A stretch of 64,000 nt of DNA from Triticum aestivum (taxonomy: Eukaryota > Streptophyta > Magnoliopsida > Poales > Poaceae). The stretch lies in contig NC_057803.1 of NCBI RefSeq assembly GCF_018294505.1, forward strand, positions 685,193,881-685,257,880, written 5' to 3'. Below, in pieces: positions 24,338 to 35,004 of the stretch (position 1 is its first letter; every line of letters starts with the position of its first letter). Position numbers and translations under genes: made by a program. The notes under the pieces were generated by a model that did not search any database, was not told the origin of the DNA, and saw only the letters and a list, made by a program, of their open reading frames with translations.

Positions 24338-24749
24338 GTAGCCCCTGAACCAGGCTTCAATGATGATGAATCCGGCGCGTAGTTGTCTTCGGCATTGCAA
24401 GGCGGGTTCCTTCTCTGAATACATCACAGCAGAATTTGAATACGAGGATAGTGTCCGACCCTGCAAAATAAGTTCCACATTACACCATAGAGAGAATAAT
24501 GTTTTCTTGTTTCGGCAGCATGACGTTACGTCATGGCCCGGTGATTATTCGAACCGTTTCTTTTAACCAGCCCCGCACATAACGCGAGGCAGTTTTTCGA
24601 CACGTCTTGTCAAAGCAGAGATCGTGTCCCCTTATTACGGGATTCTCATCAATACGGGCGTGGGTAACCCAACCACGCCATCAATTGCGGTGCTTGGGGG
24701 ATAAGCGAGTTTTATCAGGCAAGTGGGGACGCTTAATTTTGTCCGCCCA

Positions 24750-24756
24750 TATAAAG
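24750..24756 (+). promoter_or_regulatory. TATA box of the antisense gene, copy 2
   Basis: TATAAAG followed by GGATAAGG, 111 bases upstream of the ATG at 24867. It is conserved in copy 1 at 19140-19134. The leader that follows is C/T-rich, as in many plant leaders. Confidence 0.72.
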
Positions 24757-24866
24757 GGATAAGGATTCACCTTTCTATCCACGCTTCTTCCTCCTCTATT
24801 CATCCGCTCCCGCACACTCGAGCTCTAGCGCCCAAGCTCTCACTTCCATCTCAACCTTCTCCAACC

Positions 24867-27800
24867 ATGTCCGGAGCGGAAGGCAAGTGGATGGTCTCCT
24901 CCGTCATGGAGGGAGACGTCAAGAAACTGAGGAGAGCCGGATACCTGCCCGACGACATCGCGCACCGGCTCCTAGATGAGGAACAGCTCGTCCCCACCCC
25001 TGAGCCCCATGAGAGGGTGGTATTCCTCACCCATTTCCTCCGCGGACTGGGATTCCCTCTCCATCCCTTCGTCCGGGGGCTCATGTTTTATTACGGCCTG
25101 GATTCATGATCTGGCGCCGAACTTCATCCTCAACATCTCGGTGTTTATCATCGTGTGCGAGGTCTTCCTCCGCATCAAGCCCCACTTCGGTTTATGGCTG
25201 AAGACCTTCAATGTCAAGCCGAAGGTAGTGAGCGGCCGCCAGGCGGAGTGCGGAGGCGCCATGGTGGGCAAGATGCCCAACATCACATGGCTCGAGGGCT
25301 CCTTCATGGATACCGTAAAGGGATGGCAATCGGGGTGGTTCTATATCACCGAGCCACGCGACCCTGCATGGGTAGCGGCCCCCCGAGTTCCGATCTGGCA
25401 TCCCCATGCGGCTCACCTCCTGGAAAGAGAAGGGCCTGTCCTGGGGTAATTCAAAAGAGCTGACCGGACTCCAGACATGTATTCAAAACATGGTGGACAA
25501 GAAGCTCAAGCTCGTCAACATAGTCCAGGTTATGCTCATCCGCCGGATACTCCCGTGCCAACAACGGGAGTTCACCTTGTGGGAGTTCAACCCGGCGCAG
25601 CACCGAACTCTGAACAGGCTCTTCGACATGACTCATGAAGATGCCTGGAGGGTGCTGTTCAAGGGTGCCGCGGTCCCTCCCCCCATTACTGAGGATCGCA
25701 GATTCAGCGCGAAGCGCCAAGCCAGTGCGGTAACCTGTTTTACCTTTTACAGGATACTTGTTTTCTATATAGATTGAATATATGTGGGATCTAAACTCCT
25801 GTGCCGTTAACAGGACTGGCAGAAGATGGCCGGACAAATCGATTGTCCGGCACCCTTGCCCGAAGGCCCTGCGGACGCCCTTCTGGCGAAGATGTTGACT
25901 CCGGCCCCTTATAGGGTGCCAGAGAAGACCAAGAAGGCCAAGGGAGCTCGAAAGAGTTCCCGACGCCAGGCGTCGTCGGACTCACCGCCCGATGACTCTG
26001 CGGCGCACTCTTCCCCCGAAGACGAGGAAGAGGAAGAAGAGGCTCCCCCACCGACTGGGGAGACAAGAAAAGGAAGGTCGCCCCAACTGGGGAGGTCGGA
26101 GGGTCCAAGAAGGGAAGGACGCTCCTTCCGGACAGCTCCACCGCCGCCGACGAAAGTGAAGATGAGTGTTGCCCAGGTCCAAGCCCCAGGGGAGATCGTA
26201 AGTGTTCGGGTACCAAAGTAACCCATAGGATTCCTTTGTTGCATTGCTTTCCTAACGCCGAACTCAATTGTACAGGCCGCCCCGAGCCAATATCGAGGTA
26301 TCCTTGGACGGCTCCCTGGGCTCGTCGGACATGGATAGCAATCCAGTCCCGACCACCACCTCCCCTCATCCAGCCGACGACGCCGAGGTGCTGTCTCAAG
26401 AGGCACCAAATCGAGGGGGACAGTCCCAGAGGCGCCTTAAGGCGACCTTCCGGACTCCGGGAGCCGAGGGGACGGGGTCCCCGAGAGCTCCGAGTTCGGC
26501 CCTCATCCGAACACCACGCCGGACCCTCCAACGGTTCCGAGCTCGGGCAGGCGGTCCCCTTCTAAGGGGGGTGAGACGCCTATGCCGGTGACCTCTATCC
26601 ATCTAGAGGCGCCGGACACTATGTTGGAAGCGCTTCGCAACGCTTCCATCGAGGAGGAGCACCGCACTATCATGAGTGCGGTGATCCAGAAGGTTCAGTC
26701 TGCCAAGAGCGGATTGACTGAAGCCTGTACTAGCCTTCTAACAGGCTTCGAGGTAAGTGTTTTAAAATGTAGTAGAAGTATTACCGCATAGACAGTAGCC
26801 CCTGATGCTTTGTTCGGTGTCCACAAGGAAAAGCCGAACAGAGGATCAAATAATATCGCAGGAGTCTAATATAAGTATGTCAATATGCATATGCAGGCTT
26901 CTCTGCTGGCGTCCGCCGCACTAACTGCAGAGGTTGTTGTACTGAAGCAGGACCTCGATGGGTCCAAGAAAGACCTCGGCCTTGTCAAGAGGCAGCTCGA
27001 GGAGAACGAAGGAAAGTAATACCCCATCTATAGATATATGTATATAAAAAAGGACGCGGTTGCAAAATGACAGGATCATTGTATGTTTTGCCAGGGGCCA
27101 CGACCGAGGTGGCGACCCTGAAGCAAGTGCTGACCAAGGCTGAAGATACAGCGGCCAAGGAGCGCACCGAGCGAGAGAGGCACGAGGCTCGGGTGGGCGA
27201 GGTGCAGCAAGAGCTCCAGGCTCTTGTGACGAAGCACGAGGCATTGGAGCTTGACTTGAAGACGCGAGAGTCTGAGCTTGCCGCGGCTCGTGAGAGCGCG
27301 AAGAGTGCCAAGGCCGAGGCCCAGAAGGCCCTTCAGGAGATCGACGCGATGAAGAAGATAGCAGCGGGTAAGGCTTTCTATATGCAAAGCAAGCATGTAA
27401 AGGTGAAGTACCGATTACTTACTCGAATCCGGAGCTCTTCAGGAGCATTCGCAGATTTGCCCCGCAGTGTGTCCGATGCCGCACTATTCTGCCAGGCCGA
27501 GGACGGAAGCTCAATGGAGAAGCTGTTCTGGTCTCAGTATGCTGAGGCCGAACATCCGGTGCCAATGAGCGACCTGCTGACGCAGATGGCCGAGCTACAT
27601 AAGGCGGCCGATCAGGCCATGAAGGGCTTCATAGTCCGGTTGTGGCCTGGCGACGCCCTTCCGAACAGCTTCTTCAGCCTGGTGAGGTGGCTTGTGGATG
27701 CCTGCCATCGACTGGAGGTTGTTAAGCGATCTGTCCGCATAGAAGGTGCACGCCGGGCTTTCGCCCGTGTAATAATGCAGTGGGTCAAGCTAGACGCTGT

Positions 27801-27927
27801 GAAGCTGATCAAGGAGGGGCCACCGGAGGGCAAGGAGCACCGCCACCCCGAGATGTACTACGAGGGTGTTCTGTCGGGAGCCCGTCTTATCGCGGATGAG
27901 TGTTCACAAAATGTAATCTTTGAATGA
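24867..27927 (+). pseudogene. Six-exon antisense gene, copy 2 (gypsy-type transposon domain plus coiled coil)
   Basis: Exons with GT-AG borders: 24867-25729, 25814-26197, 26276-26752, 26897-27015, 27095-27367, 27443-27927. Exon 1 is 863 bases and exon 6 is 485 bases in both copies; introns are 75-144 bases. ATG gives MSGAEGKWMVSSVMEGD. Domain order as in copy 1: the gypsy-type transposon domain (LRGLGFPLHPFVRGLMFYYG, LKTFNVKPKVV), an acidic Ser/Lys-rich linker, a long coiled coil (VGEVQQELQALVTKHEALEL), and a conserved C-terminal region (RLEVVKRSVRIEGARRAFAR) ending QNVIFE. Breaks: a 2-base loss near 25105, an extra C near 25383, and a frame change in exon 3. Function unknown. It is convergent with the gag-protease frame. 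Confidence 0.84.
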
Positions 27928-29104
27928 GACTTGCTCGTTTTGTCCTGTATGTGTGAAAACTTGTTTCATATGCGCCATGCAACGCTTGTTTGAATTTAAA
28001 ATATTACCTTCTGTTTGGCTGTTTATCCAATCTGAGAGATGGCTAGTCCTCGGCTTCTGCCCCCATGCCGCTAGTGCTGGGGTGTTCGGGATAAACCTGA
28101 GCACTCTTGTTCACATATTTGGGTCCTTCGAGGGAGGTGCTCAGCACAACGAACAAGGCAACCGGACTAATATTGCTTTATCACTCTCACTTAGCCATAG
28201 AATTCTATAATTTTAAATTTCGGCGAAGCCCCTAGTGTTCGGAAGGCCGAATTCGGGGCGCGATACACACCTATAAGCCGGGCAGAGCCGGCCCCTCGCC
28301 CTAAGCGGCATAAGTCTTTAAGGACTCGAAAAACCTCGCCGAACAGCGACCAGTCTCGCGTCTTATCATGACAGTCAGTTTTAGCTTTCTCTACTGAGGT
28401 GCTCAGCCCGGCAGAACCGAGGCACAATCGAAGTAGTTCTCCTAGCGCTACCTTAGCCGATAGAGCAGAACGTAAGGTACCAAAACATAGGAGCCGGGCA
28501 AACCCAACATTTGACAAAAAACATGATTCGGAGCTGATGCATATAATGTTATAAGTTCGGGGTGCCGCACTTGTGATAGTGTTCGGACTTTTCACACCAT
28601 ATTGCGCGTACGTAAGCCCCTGGTGCATTGGCCGTACCAGAGTGTACGGTTGCAAGGCATCGTTAATGAACGCATAGATATATATATATAACAAAAATGC
28701 AATAATAGTCGTAATGTCATGCATTGTTTATTAAAAAATTGCAGTAAAGCAAAGTGATACAGATAGTGCAATAAGCAAAAGAGTAGGACTATGTCCCTTC
28801 CAAGGGCGAGCTGGGGAATGATATGAAATCTGTAATCAACATGGGAATTAGTTGTCTGCCTCCTTGTTGTTGTATCATGTGTTCGACAATGGAGCTGCCG
28901 GACAGTGTTTCCAGAGATTAAAGTCCTGAAAGAAAAAGAAAAATAACCAAACGGGAAGCCCCTAGTGCGGTTTAGGCCGCGTTTTGGGGCGTGCCGCAGT
29001 TGTGCCCCCCTCCCCTCTTGTGCCCATGGTATTTTTAATGCATAATTATGTACGCGCGGCACGAATAACGCTGTTGGGCTGGGATTGGGGTGGTCGCCGT
29101 ACTG
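27928..29104. other. Convergent spacer, copy 2
   Basis: Non-coding region between the two converging genes, similar to 14767-15966. A short TA microsatellite sits at about 28678-28690. No pol remnant. Confidence 0.7.
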
Positions 29105-32100
29105 CTACGCGAGCTCAGATTGCGCCAGGCGGTCTGTCTGCCGATTGCCCCGAGCACGCTTGAAGGTGTCCGGGCTTTGAAACGCCGAACTGGTAGATTG
29201 CCTTGAGAGGCTGCTTTGCACTTCTGCTGCAAGGGACGCGGTGTGCTCCTCTGTTCGGAGAGAGCGCTCTGTGTTTCCATTGACTGTAATAACTCCACGA
29301 GGTCCTGGCATCTTGAGCTTGAGATATGCATAATGTGGTACCGCATTGAATCTAGCGAATGTGGTTCGTCCGAGCAGCGCGTGATAACCACTGCGGAATG
29401 GGACTATATCGAAGATTAACTCTTCGCTTCGGAAGTTATCCAGGGATCCGAAGACTACTTCCAGTGTAATTGAGCCTGTGTAGTGGGCCTCTACGCCTGG
29501 AATGACACCTTTAAAGGTCGTTTTTGTGGGTTTGATCCTTGAGGGGTCTATACCCATTTTGCGCACTGTGTCCTGATAAAGCAGGTTTAGGCTGCTGCCG
29601 CCATCCATAAGGACTCGAGTGAGGTGAAATCCGTTGATGATTGGGTCTAGGACCAGTGCGGCGAATCCGCCATGACGGATACTAGTGGGGTGGTCCCTGC
29701 GATCGAAGGTGATCGGACAAGAGGACCAAGGGTTGAACTTTGGGGCGACTGGCTCCAACGCATATACGTCCCTGAGCGCATGCTTCCGCTCCCTCTTGGG
29801 TATGTGGGTTGCGTATATCATGTTCACCGTCCGCACTTGCGGGGGGAACCTCTTCTGTCCTCCAGTGTGTGGCTGCCGGGGTTCTTCCTCGTCATCGCTA
29901 TGCGGCCCTTTGTCCTTGTTTTCGGCAATCAACTTGCCGGCCTGCTTGAACACCCAACAATCCCTGTTGGTGTGATGGGCTAGCTTGTCTGGGGTGCCGT
30001 GTATTTGACACGAGCGATTGAGTATATGGTCCAAGCTGGATGGACCCGACGTACTTTGTTTGAATGGATTTTTCCGCTTACCGAGTTCAGAGCCTTTGAA
30101 TCCGGCATTGACTGTCGTATCATTAGTACTTTCGCTATTAATGCGGCGCTTATGCTTGTTGCGACGTGACCTGCTATTGCCGTCCTTGGTATCTGAGGTA
30201 CCATGGTTCTTTGATATGTTATTACTGTGAGCCAACTAGCTGTCTTCTCCCGCACAAAAGCGGGTCATGAGCATCGTGAGAGCTGCCATAGATTTTGGCT
30301 TTTCCTGACCAAGGTGCCGGGCTAGCCACTCGTCTCGGATTTTGTGCTTGAAAGCCGCTAAGGCCTCCGCATCCGGACAGTCAACGATTTGATTTTTCTT
30401 TGTAAGGAACCGAGTCCAGAATTGCCTGGCCAACTCTTCTGGCTGCTGAATTATGTGGCTCAAGTCATCGGCGTCTGGTGGTCGCACATAAGTGCCCTGA
30501 AAGTTGTCGAGGAATGCGGCTTCAAGATCTTCCCAACAGCTAAGGGAGTCCGCTAGCAAGCTATTAAGCCAATGCCGCACTGGTCCTTTGAGTTTTAGTG
30601 GGAGGTATTTGATGGCATGTAAGTCATCACCGCGGGCCATGTGGATGTGGAGGAGGAAGTCCTCAATCCATACTGCGGGATCTGTTGTGCCGTCGTATGA
30701 TTCAATGTTTACACGTTTGAAACCTTCTGGGAATTGATGTTCCATTACTTCGTCTGTGAAGCATAAGGGGTGTGCGGCGCCTCTGTATTGGGCTATATCG
30801 CGACGCAGCACGTATGGGTCCTGCCCGCTGTGTTCAGCCCGGCCGGATTTGCTTTTACTGTATCCGGCGTGACGTTTACCGTCTCGTAGAGTGGTGCGCC
30901 CTCGTGATCCATAGATCAATCTTGAATGCTTTGCTTTGTCTTCCAATATGTCTCGCAGGTCTGGTGTATCTCCCCATGCCTTTTTATTTGTATGGCGTTG
31001 GGGTGGAGGCTGAGCTTTTGGCTAGAATGCCTCTCTATCGCGGCCACGAGGTGGCCGATCAGCTGTATCATACGCTTCTTCCTCCAGTCGGGGTAGTAAC
31101 CTGCGCCTTGGGTAACTCTTGGAGGGACGCTCGAGTTTATATTCCTCGGCCGCGAGGACTTCAGTCCATTTGTCAGCTAGCAGATCTTGATCAGCTTGAA
31201 GCTGCTACTGCTTTTTCTTCAGGCTATTTGCCGTGGCCATAAGCCTGCGCTTGAAGCGCTCTTGTTCGACGAGATCCTCTGGTACGGCGAATTCATCATC
31301 GCCGAGGCTTGCCTCATCTTCGGAGGGGGGCATGTAATTGTCCTCCTCCTCCTCTCCGCCAGCCACTCTCTCAGGAGAGCTGGCTCCTTCATCCTCCTGC
31401 TCTAAATCTTGATGGAGGGGATTGTTGTTGTCTTCGGCGCTATCCGGAGTGTTATTATCTCATGTGCCGGTATCACCACTTTTGCTTTGGCGGGACTTAG
31501 AGCGGCGCCGCTGACGTCGACGCTTGGGTTGCTTCTTGGAGGGGTCATCCTCTGTCATCTCGTCGCCGTTGCCTTCATTGGGTGTATCCACCATGTATAT
31601 GTCATACAACGAGGTGGCTTTCCAGTGCCCTATAGGTGCTGGTTCATGTTCGTCTCCTACATCGTCGTCCATACTGTCGATGTCTTCGGAGTCGAAGTCG
31701 AGCATGTCGGTTAAATCATCGATAGTGGCTACAAAGTGGGTGGTGGGTGGGCATCGAATTTCTTCGTCGTTCGCATCCCAATCCTGTTGGCCATAATCCG
31801 GCCAGGGCTCTCCTGACAAAGAGAGAGACCTTAGTGAATTCAGAATGTCGCCGAAGGGCGAGTGCTGAAAGATATCCGCGGCGGTGAATTCCATGATCGG
31901 CGCCCAATCGGATTCGATTGGCAGTGGCGCGGATGGTTCGGTTTCCGAAAGAGAGTCAGGCACCTTGGAGTCACGGGCTGCACGGAGATTTGTGCTGGTG
32001 TTCGGCTCGATCGCCGTTGAGACTGCAACCCCTGAGGTGGTGTCTAACCACCCATCCTCGATTGGTGCAGTTGGCTCGAAACTAAGGGTCGGAGCTAATG

Positions 32101-32389
32101 CGGGTGCGGCTTCTGGGGTACTGTTCGGCGGTAGAGCTAGGTCATACCCATCGCGACAGTGGGGCGCGCCCGGCTGCGGCTCGAATCTGTCGAAGATCAA
32201 GTCTCCACGGATGTCGGTCGTGTAGTTCAAACTTCCAAATCTGACCTGATGGCCAGGGGCGTAGCTTTCAATCTACTCCAGATGGCCAAGCGAATTGGCC
32301 CGCAGTGCAAAGCCGCCGAATACGAAGATCTGTCCGGGGAGAAAAGTCTCACCTTGGACCGCATCGCTATCGATGATAGTAGGAGCCAT
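29105..32389 (-). pseudogene. Gag-protease polyprotein, copy 2
   Basis: From ATG at 32389 to the stop at 29105 the frame is 1095 codons without any frameshift. It is broken only by nonsense codons at 32275-32273, 31462-31460, 31207-31205, 31024-31022 and 30238-30236. Four are explained by one transition relative to copy 1 or consensus (CAG to TAG three times, TGG to TAG once); the fifth is TGA where copy 1 has GGA. Domains: acidic N-terminus, basic patch, gag core (LPLKLKGPVRHWLNSLLAD), zinc-knuckle-like CQIHGTPDKLAHHTNRDC, protease with VLMDGGSSLNLLY and HALLGRTTFARFNAVPHYA. The protease end LKLKMPGPRGVITVNGN is also kept. No reverse transcriptase follows. This is the more complete copy by length. 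Confidence 0.9.
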
Positions 32390-32417
32390 CAAGCCAAACG
32401 GCGACGATACAGAGGAA

Positions 32418-32435
32418 CTCTCAATGAAAGCACCA
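32418..32435 (-). promoter_or_regulatory. Primer-binding site, copy 2
   Basis: Minus-strand TGGTGCTTTCATTGAGAG, one base from the 5' LTR; identical to copy 1. Confidence 0.8.
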
Positions 32436-32436
32436 G

Positions 32437-32918
32437 TGTCGGTGTCAAAACCGGCGGATCTCAGGTAGGGGGTCCCGAACTATGCGTCTAGGCCGGATGG
32501 TAACAGGAGGCAAGGGACACGAAGTTTTACCCAGGTTCGGGCCCTCTTGATGGAGGTAAAACCCTACATCCTGCTTGATTAATATTGATGATATGGGTGT
32601 TACAAGAGTAGATCTACCACGAGATCAGAGAGGCTAAACCCTAGAAGCTAGCCTACGGTATGATTGTATGTTGTGATTGTTGTCCTACGGACTAAAACCC
32701 TTCGGTTTATATAGACACCGGAGAGGGTTAGGGTTACACAAGGTCGGTTACAAAGGAGGAGATATCCATATATGTATTGCCTAGCTTGCCTTCCACGCCA
32801 AGTAGAGTCCCATCCGGACACGAGACGCAATCTTCAATCTTGTATCTTCATAGTCTAACAGTACGGCCAATGGAGATAGTCCGGCTGTCTGAAAACCCCC
32901 TAATCCAGGACTCCCTCA
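32437..32918 (-). repeat. 5' LTR, copy 2
   Basis: 482 bp; minus-strand TATA at 32706-32713. Adjoins TGTAG at 32919-32923, which is the unmutated duplication. Confidence 0.94.
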
Positions 32919-33106
32919 TGTAGAGTCTTGAGCTTTGAGCTTGAGCCAATCCTTTGTCCTTAGCATCTTGAAGGGGTTTCACATCCTCTAGTCCATGCCA
33001 CTTCACTATTGAACTTATCTGAAACATACTAGATAAAAATGTTAGTCCAACAAGAGATATGTTGACATTAATTACGAAAACCACCTAGGGAGCAATTGTG
33101 CTTTCA

Positions 33107-33120
33107 ATCTCCCCCTTTTT
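33107..33120 (-). promoter_or_regulatory. Polypurine tract of the copia element
   Basis: Minus-strand AAAAAGGGGGAGAT directly before TGAAAGCAC of the 3' LTR. Typical plus-strand primer site. Confidence 0.85.
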
Positions 33121-35004
33121 GGTAATTGATGACAACATACATCAAAGCTTTAGATCAAGATATTAAGAGTAGTAACTAATCTTTGGAACGACATGTAACT
33201 TGCATAGGCTCCCCCTACATGTATGCAATCATGTGAATATGGAATATAGGAGCATGTGAATGCATAAACATGACAGAGTAAGCAATGTGTTACATGTATC
33301 TTGGCTATATGCATCAGAGCAAATGATGAAAATATGAGAAATGTACCTTCATGCTCATGAGTTCTTCTTGCAAACAGTATGTACATCAGCAAGAATTTCT
33401 CATTCACATGACTGTGATGCATATACTTACCTTGTGGTCTTGAGTTGGCTTAGGATGGGATGAACCTGCATAAACAAGGTTAGATAACACAGATACACCT
33501 ACTGGCCAGAGCAAACAAGAGAGACCACAAGAATACCAAGACTGGGATGACATGTAGAGTGAGTACTAAGTACCACATTGGATATAGACATGTCCCCAAA
33601 GGTAAATATGTGCAATAAATTCAAGGATTTCGTTCCCTTAGATGTCTTGCTCCCCCTGAATCTAACATGGGATATTGGGAGAAGATAGGGAACAGAAAAT
33701 CAGAGCAAAATTAGAGCTCAAGAGAAATAAACAGAGCTAATGCAATTGAGCAAATATGAACATGTCTTTCCCCTCTTGAAGACATGTGACTTCTCTCCTC
33801 TTGAACACCAGGCATCTGGGGTCTCTTTCTTCCCTAGAGTATTCTCTCCCCCTATAGATATGATTAAGCTTTGATGTGATTATCTCTCTCTCCCCCTTTG
33901 AAATCAATTTCCAAGAAGGTTTCTTCTGGATTTTTGTCATGATGGGTTTGGTCCTTGAGTCACAGAACAAAGAAGCAAGTTGAGTAGGATGCTGGTCGAG
34001 GACAAGATTCATTGAGTGGAGATGGATCAAAAGGAATTCAAGTGGCAAGATGTTTTTCCTGCAGTGAAATCGGTAGCACCGAGTTTGGTGTTTCGGTGGC
34101 ACCGAAAGGGTTCGGTTGGACCGAAGTAAACAGACCGGTGTGACCGAGTTCATCACAGAGAAAACACTTGTCACCTCAGCTCACTAGACAAGTAAGATCT
34201 CACAAGGATTTGCAAGGAATTAACTGAAAGATTTGCAATGAATTGGATGCAAGGAATGCAGAGCAGAAAATAAAAGAGAAGAAACTAAAAAGAATATAGA
34301 TGAAGTTGAAGAGGGAAACAAATATGCATGAGACAAATGCAAGAGCACAGAAAAGAACACAAGAGAACTTTATCTAGAACCGGGCGGTGACAAAGTCACC
34401 TATGTTAGAGTATATTGACTTAGGAGTCAAGTGAGATCACTTGATCTTTGGTCATACTCATCGTTTAAGCTCAAATGGGGTTACCATTTTTCGTTAAAGC
34501 ATCTTGATGTATTCACATCTTGTTGAGTTGCTTTAACCCATGACTTGGAGTAAAGCTTCTCTAAGATGGAATAACATACCTTGGGGGTGGTGTTGATCAT
34601 GATCATGTAGTTGAACTTGTGTGGGTTGCTTAAGGTTGATGTAGCTCATCAAGAGTTGGGAGCACCACTTGGAGTTTGAGTTCATCTACCTACATGGGTT
34701 AGTTCTTGCAAGGAACAACACTTGTGTATCCAAAATGACAATCATGATAGAATTTGTCAAAGGATATGTTTGAATGGTTGCGTGCTTCCTTGTCTTCATC
34801 CAGCATTGTGTAGCGACTTGGTGATATAGAAATTGCTCAAGATGTGAGTGAGTTGCAATCTCATAGATTTCGATTCATCCAAGTACCTACACGGATTAGA
34901 TAGCATGCAAGGTGCAAATATATCCGAGACATAAGATAGTCAACATAAGAGAAATATCAAAGATTAGTCATAAGCTCATGCCTTGCATGTATTAAATGGA
35001 GTTC
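33121..35004 (-). other. Copia 3' non-coding region
   Basis: Between RNase H and the PPT. No domain is recognised; an open frame at 34174-33737 has no known motif. Contains four 13-bp palindromes of the TCGGTnnnACCGA type (starts 34070, 34093, 34112, 34135), like those in the LTR. Confidence 0.65.

Larger units (their letters stand above)
23856..32918 (-). mobile_element. Non-autonomous gypsy element, copy 2, inverted, TSD TATAG/TGTAG
   Basis: Same family as 9464-20046 but in the opposite orientation. LTRs 23856-24337 and 32437-32918 (482 bp each, TGTCGGTG...CTCCCTCA on the plus strand). Duplications TATAG (23851-23855) and TGTAG (32919-32923) differ by one base; the unoccupied copia LTR at about 40490 reads TGTAG. 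Internally: gag-protease on the minus strand (32389-29105), spacer, antisense gene on the plus strand (24867-27927). No pol. By eye the LTRs differ at about 15 of 482 sites, fewer than in copy 1, so this insertion is probably younger. Confidence 0.93.
23235..33106 (-). repeat. Truncated 3' LTR of the copia element (two pieces)
   Basis: 33106-32919 matches 40677-40490 and 23855-23235 matches 40489-39874, so the LTR ends where its palindrome array begins. The TATA region (39808-39815 in the other LTR) and everything 3' of it are missing. Confidence 0.88.
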
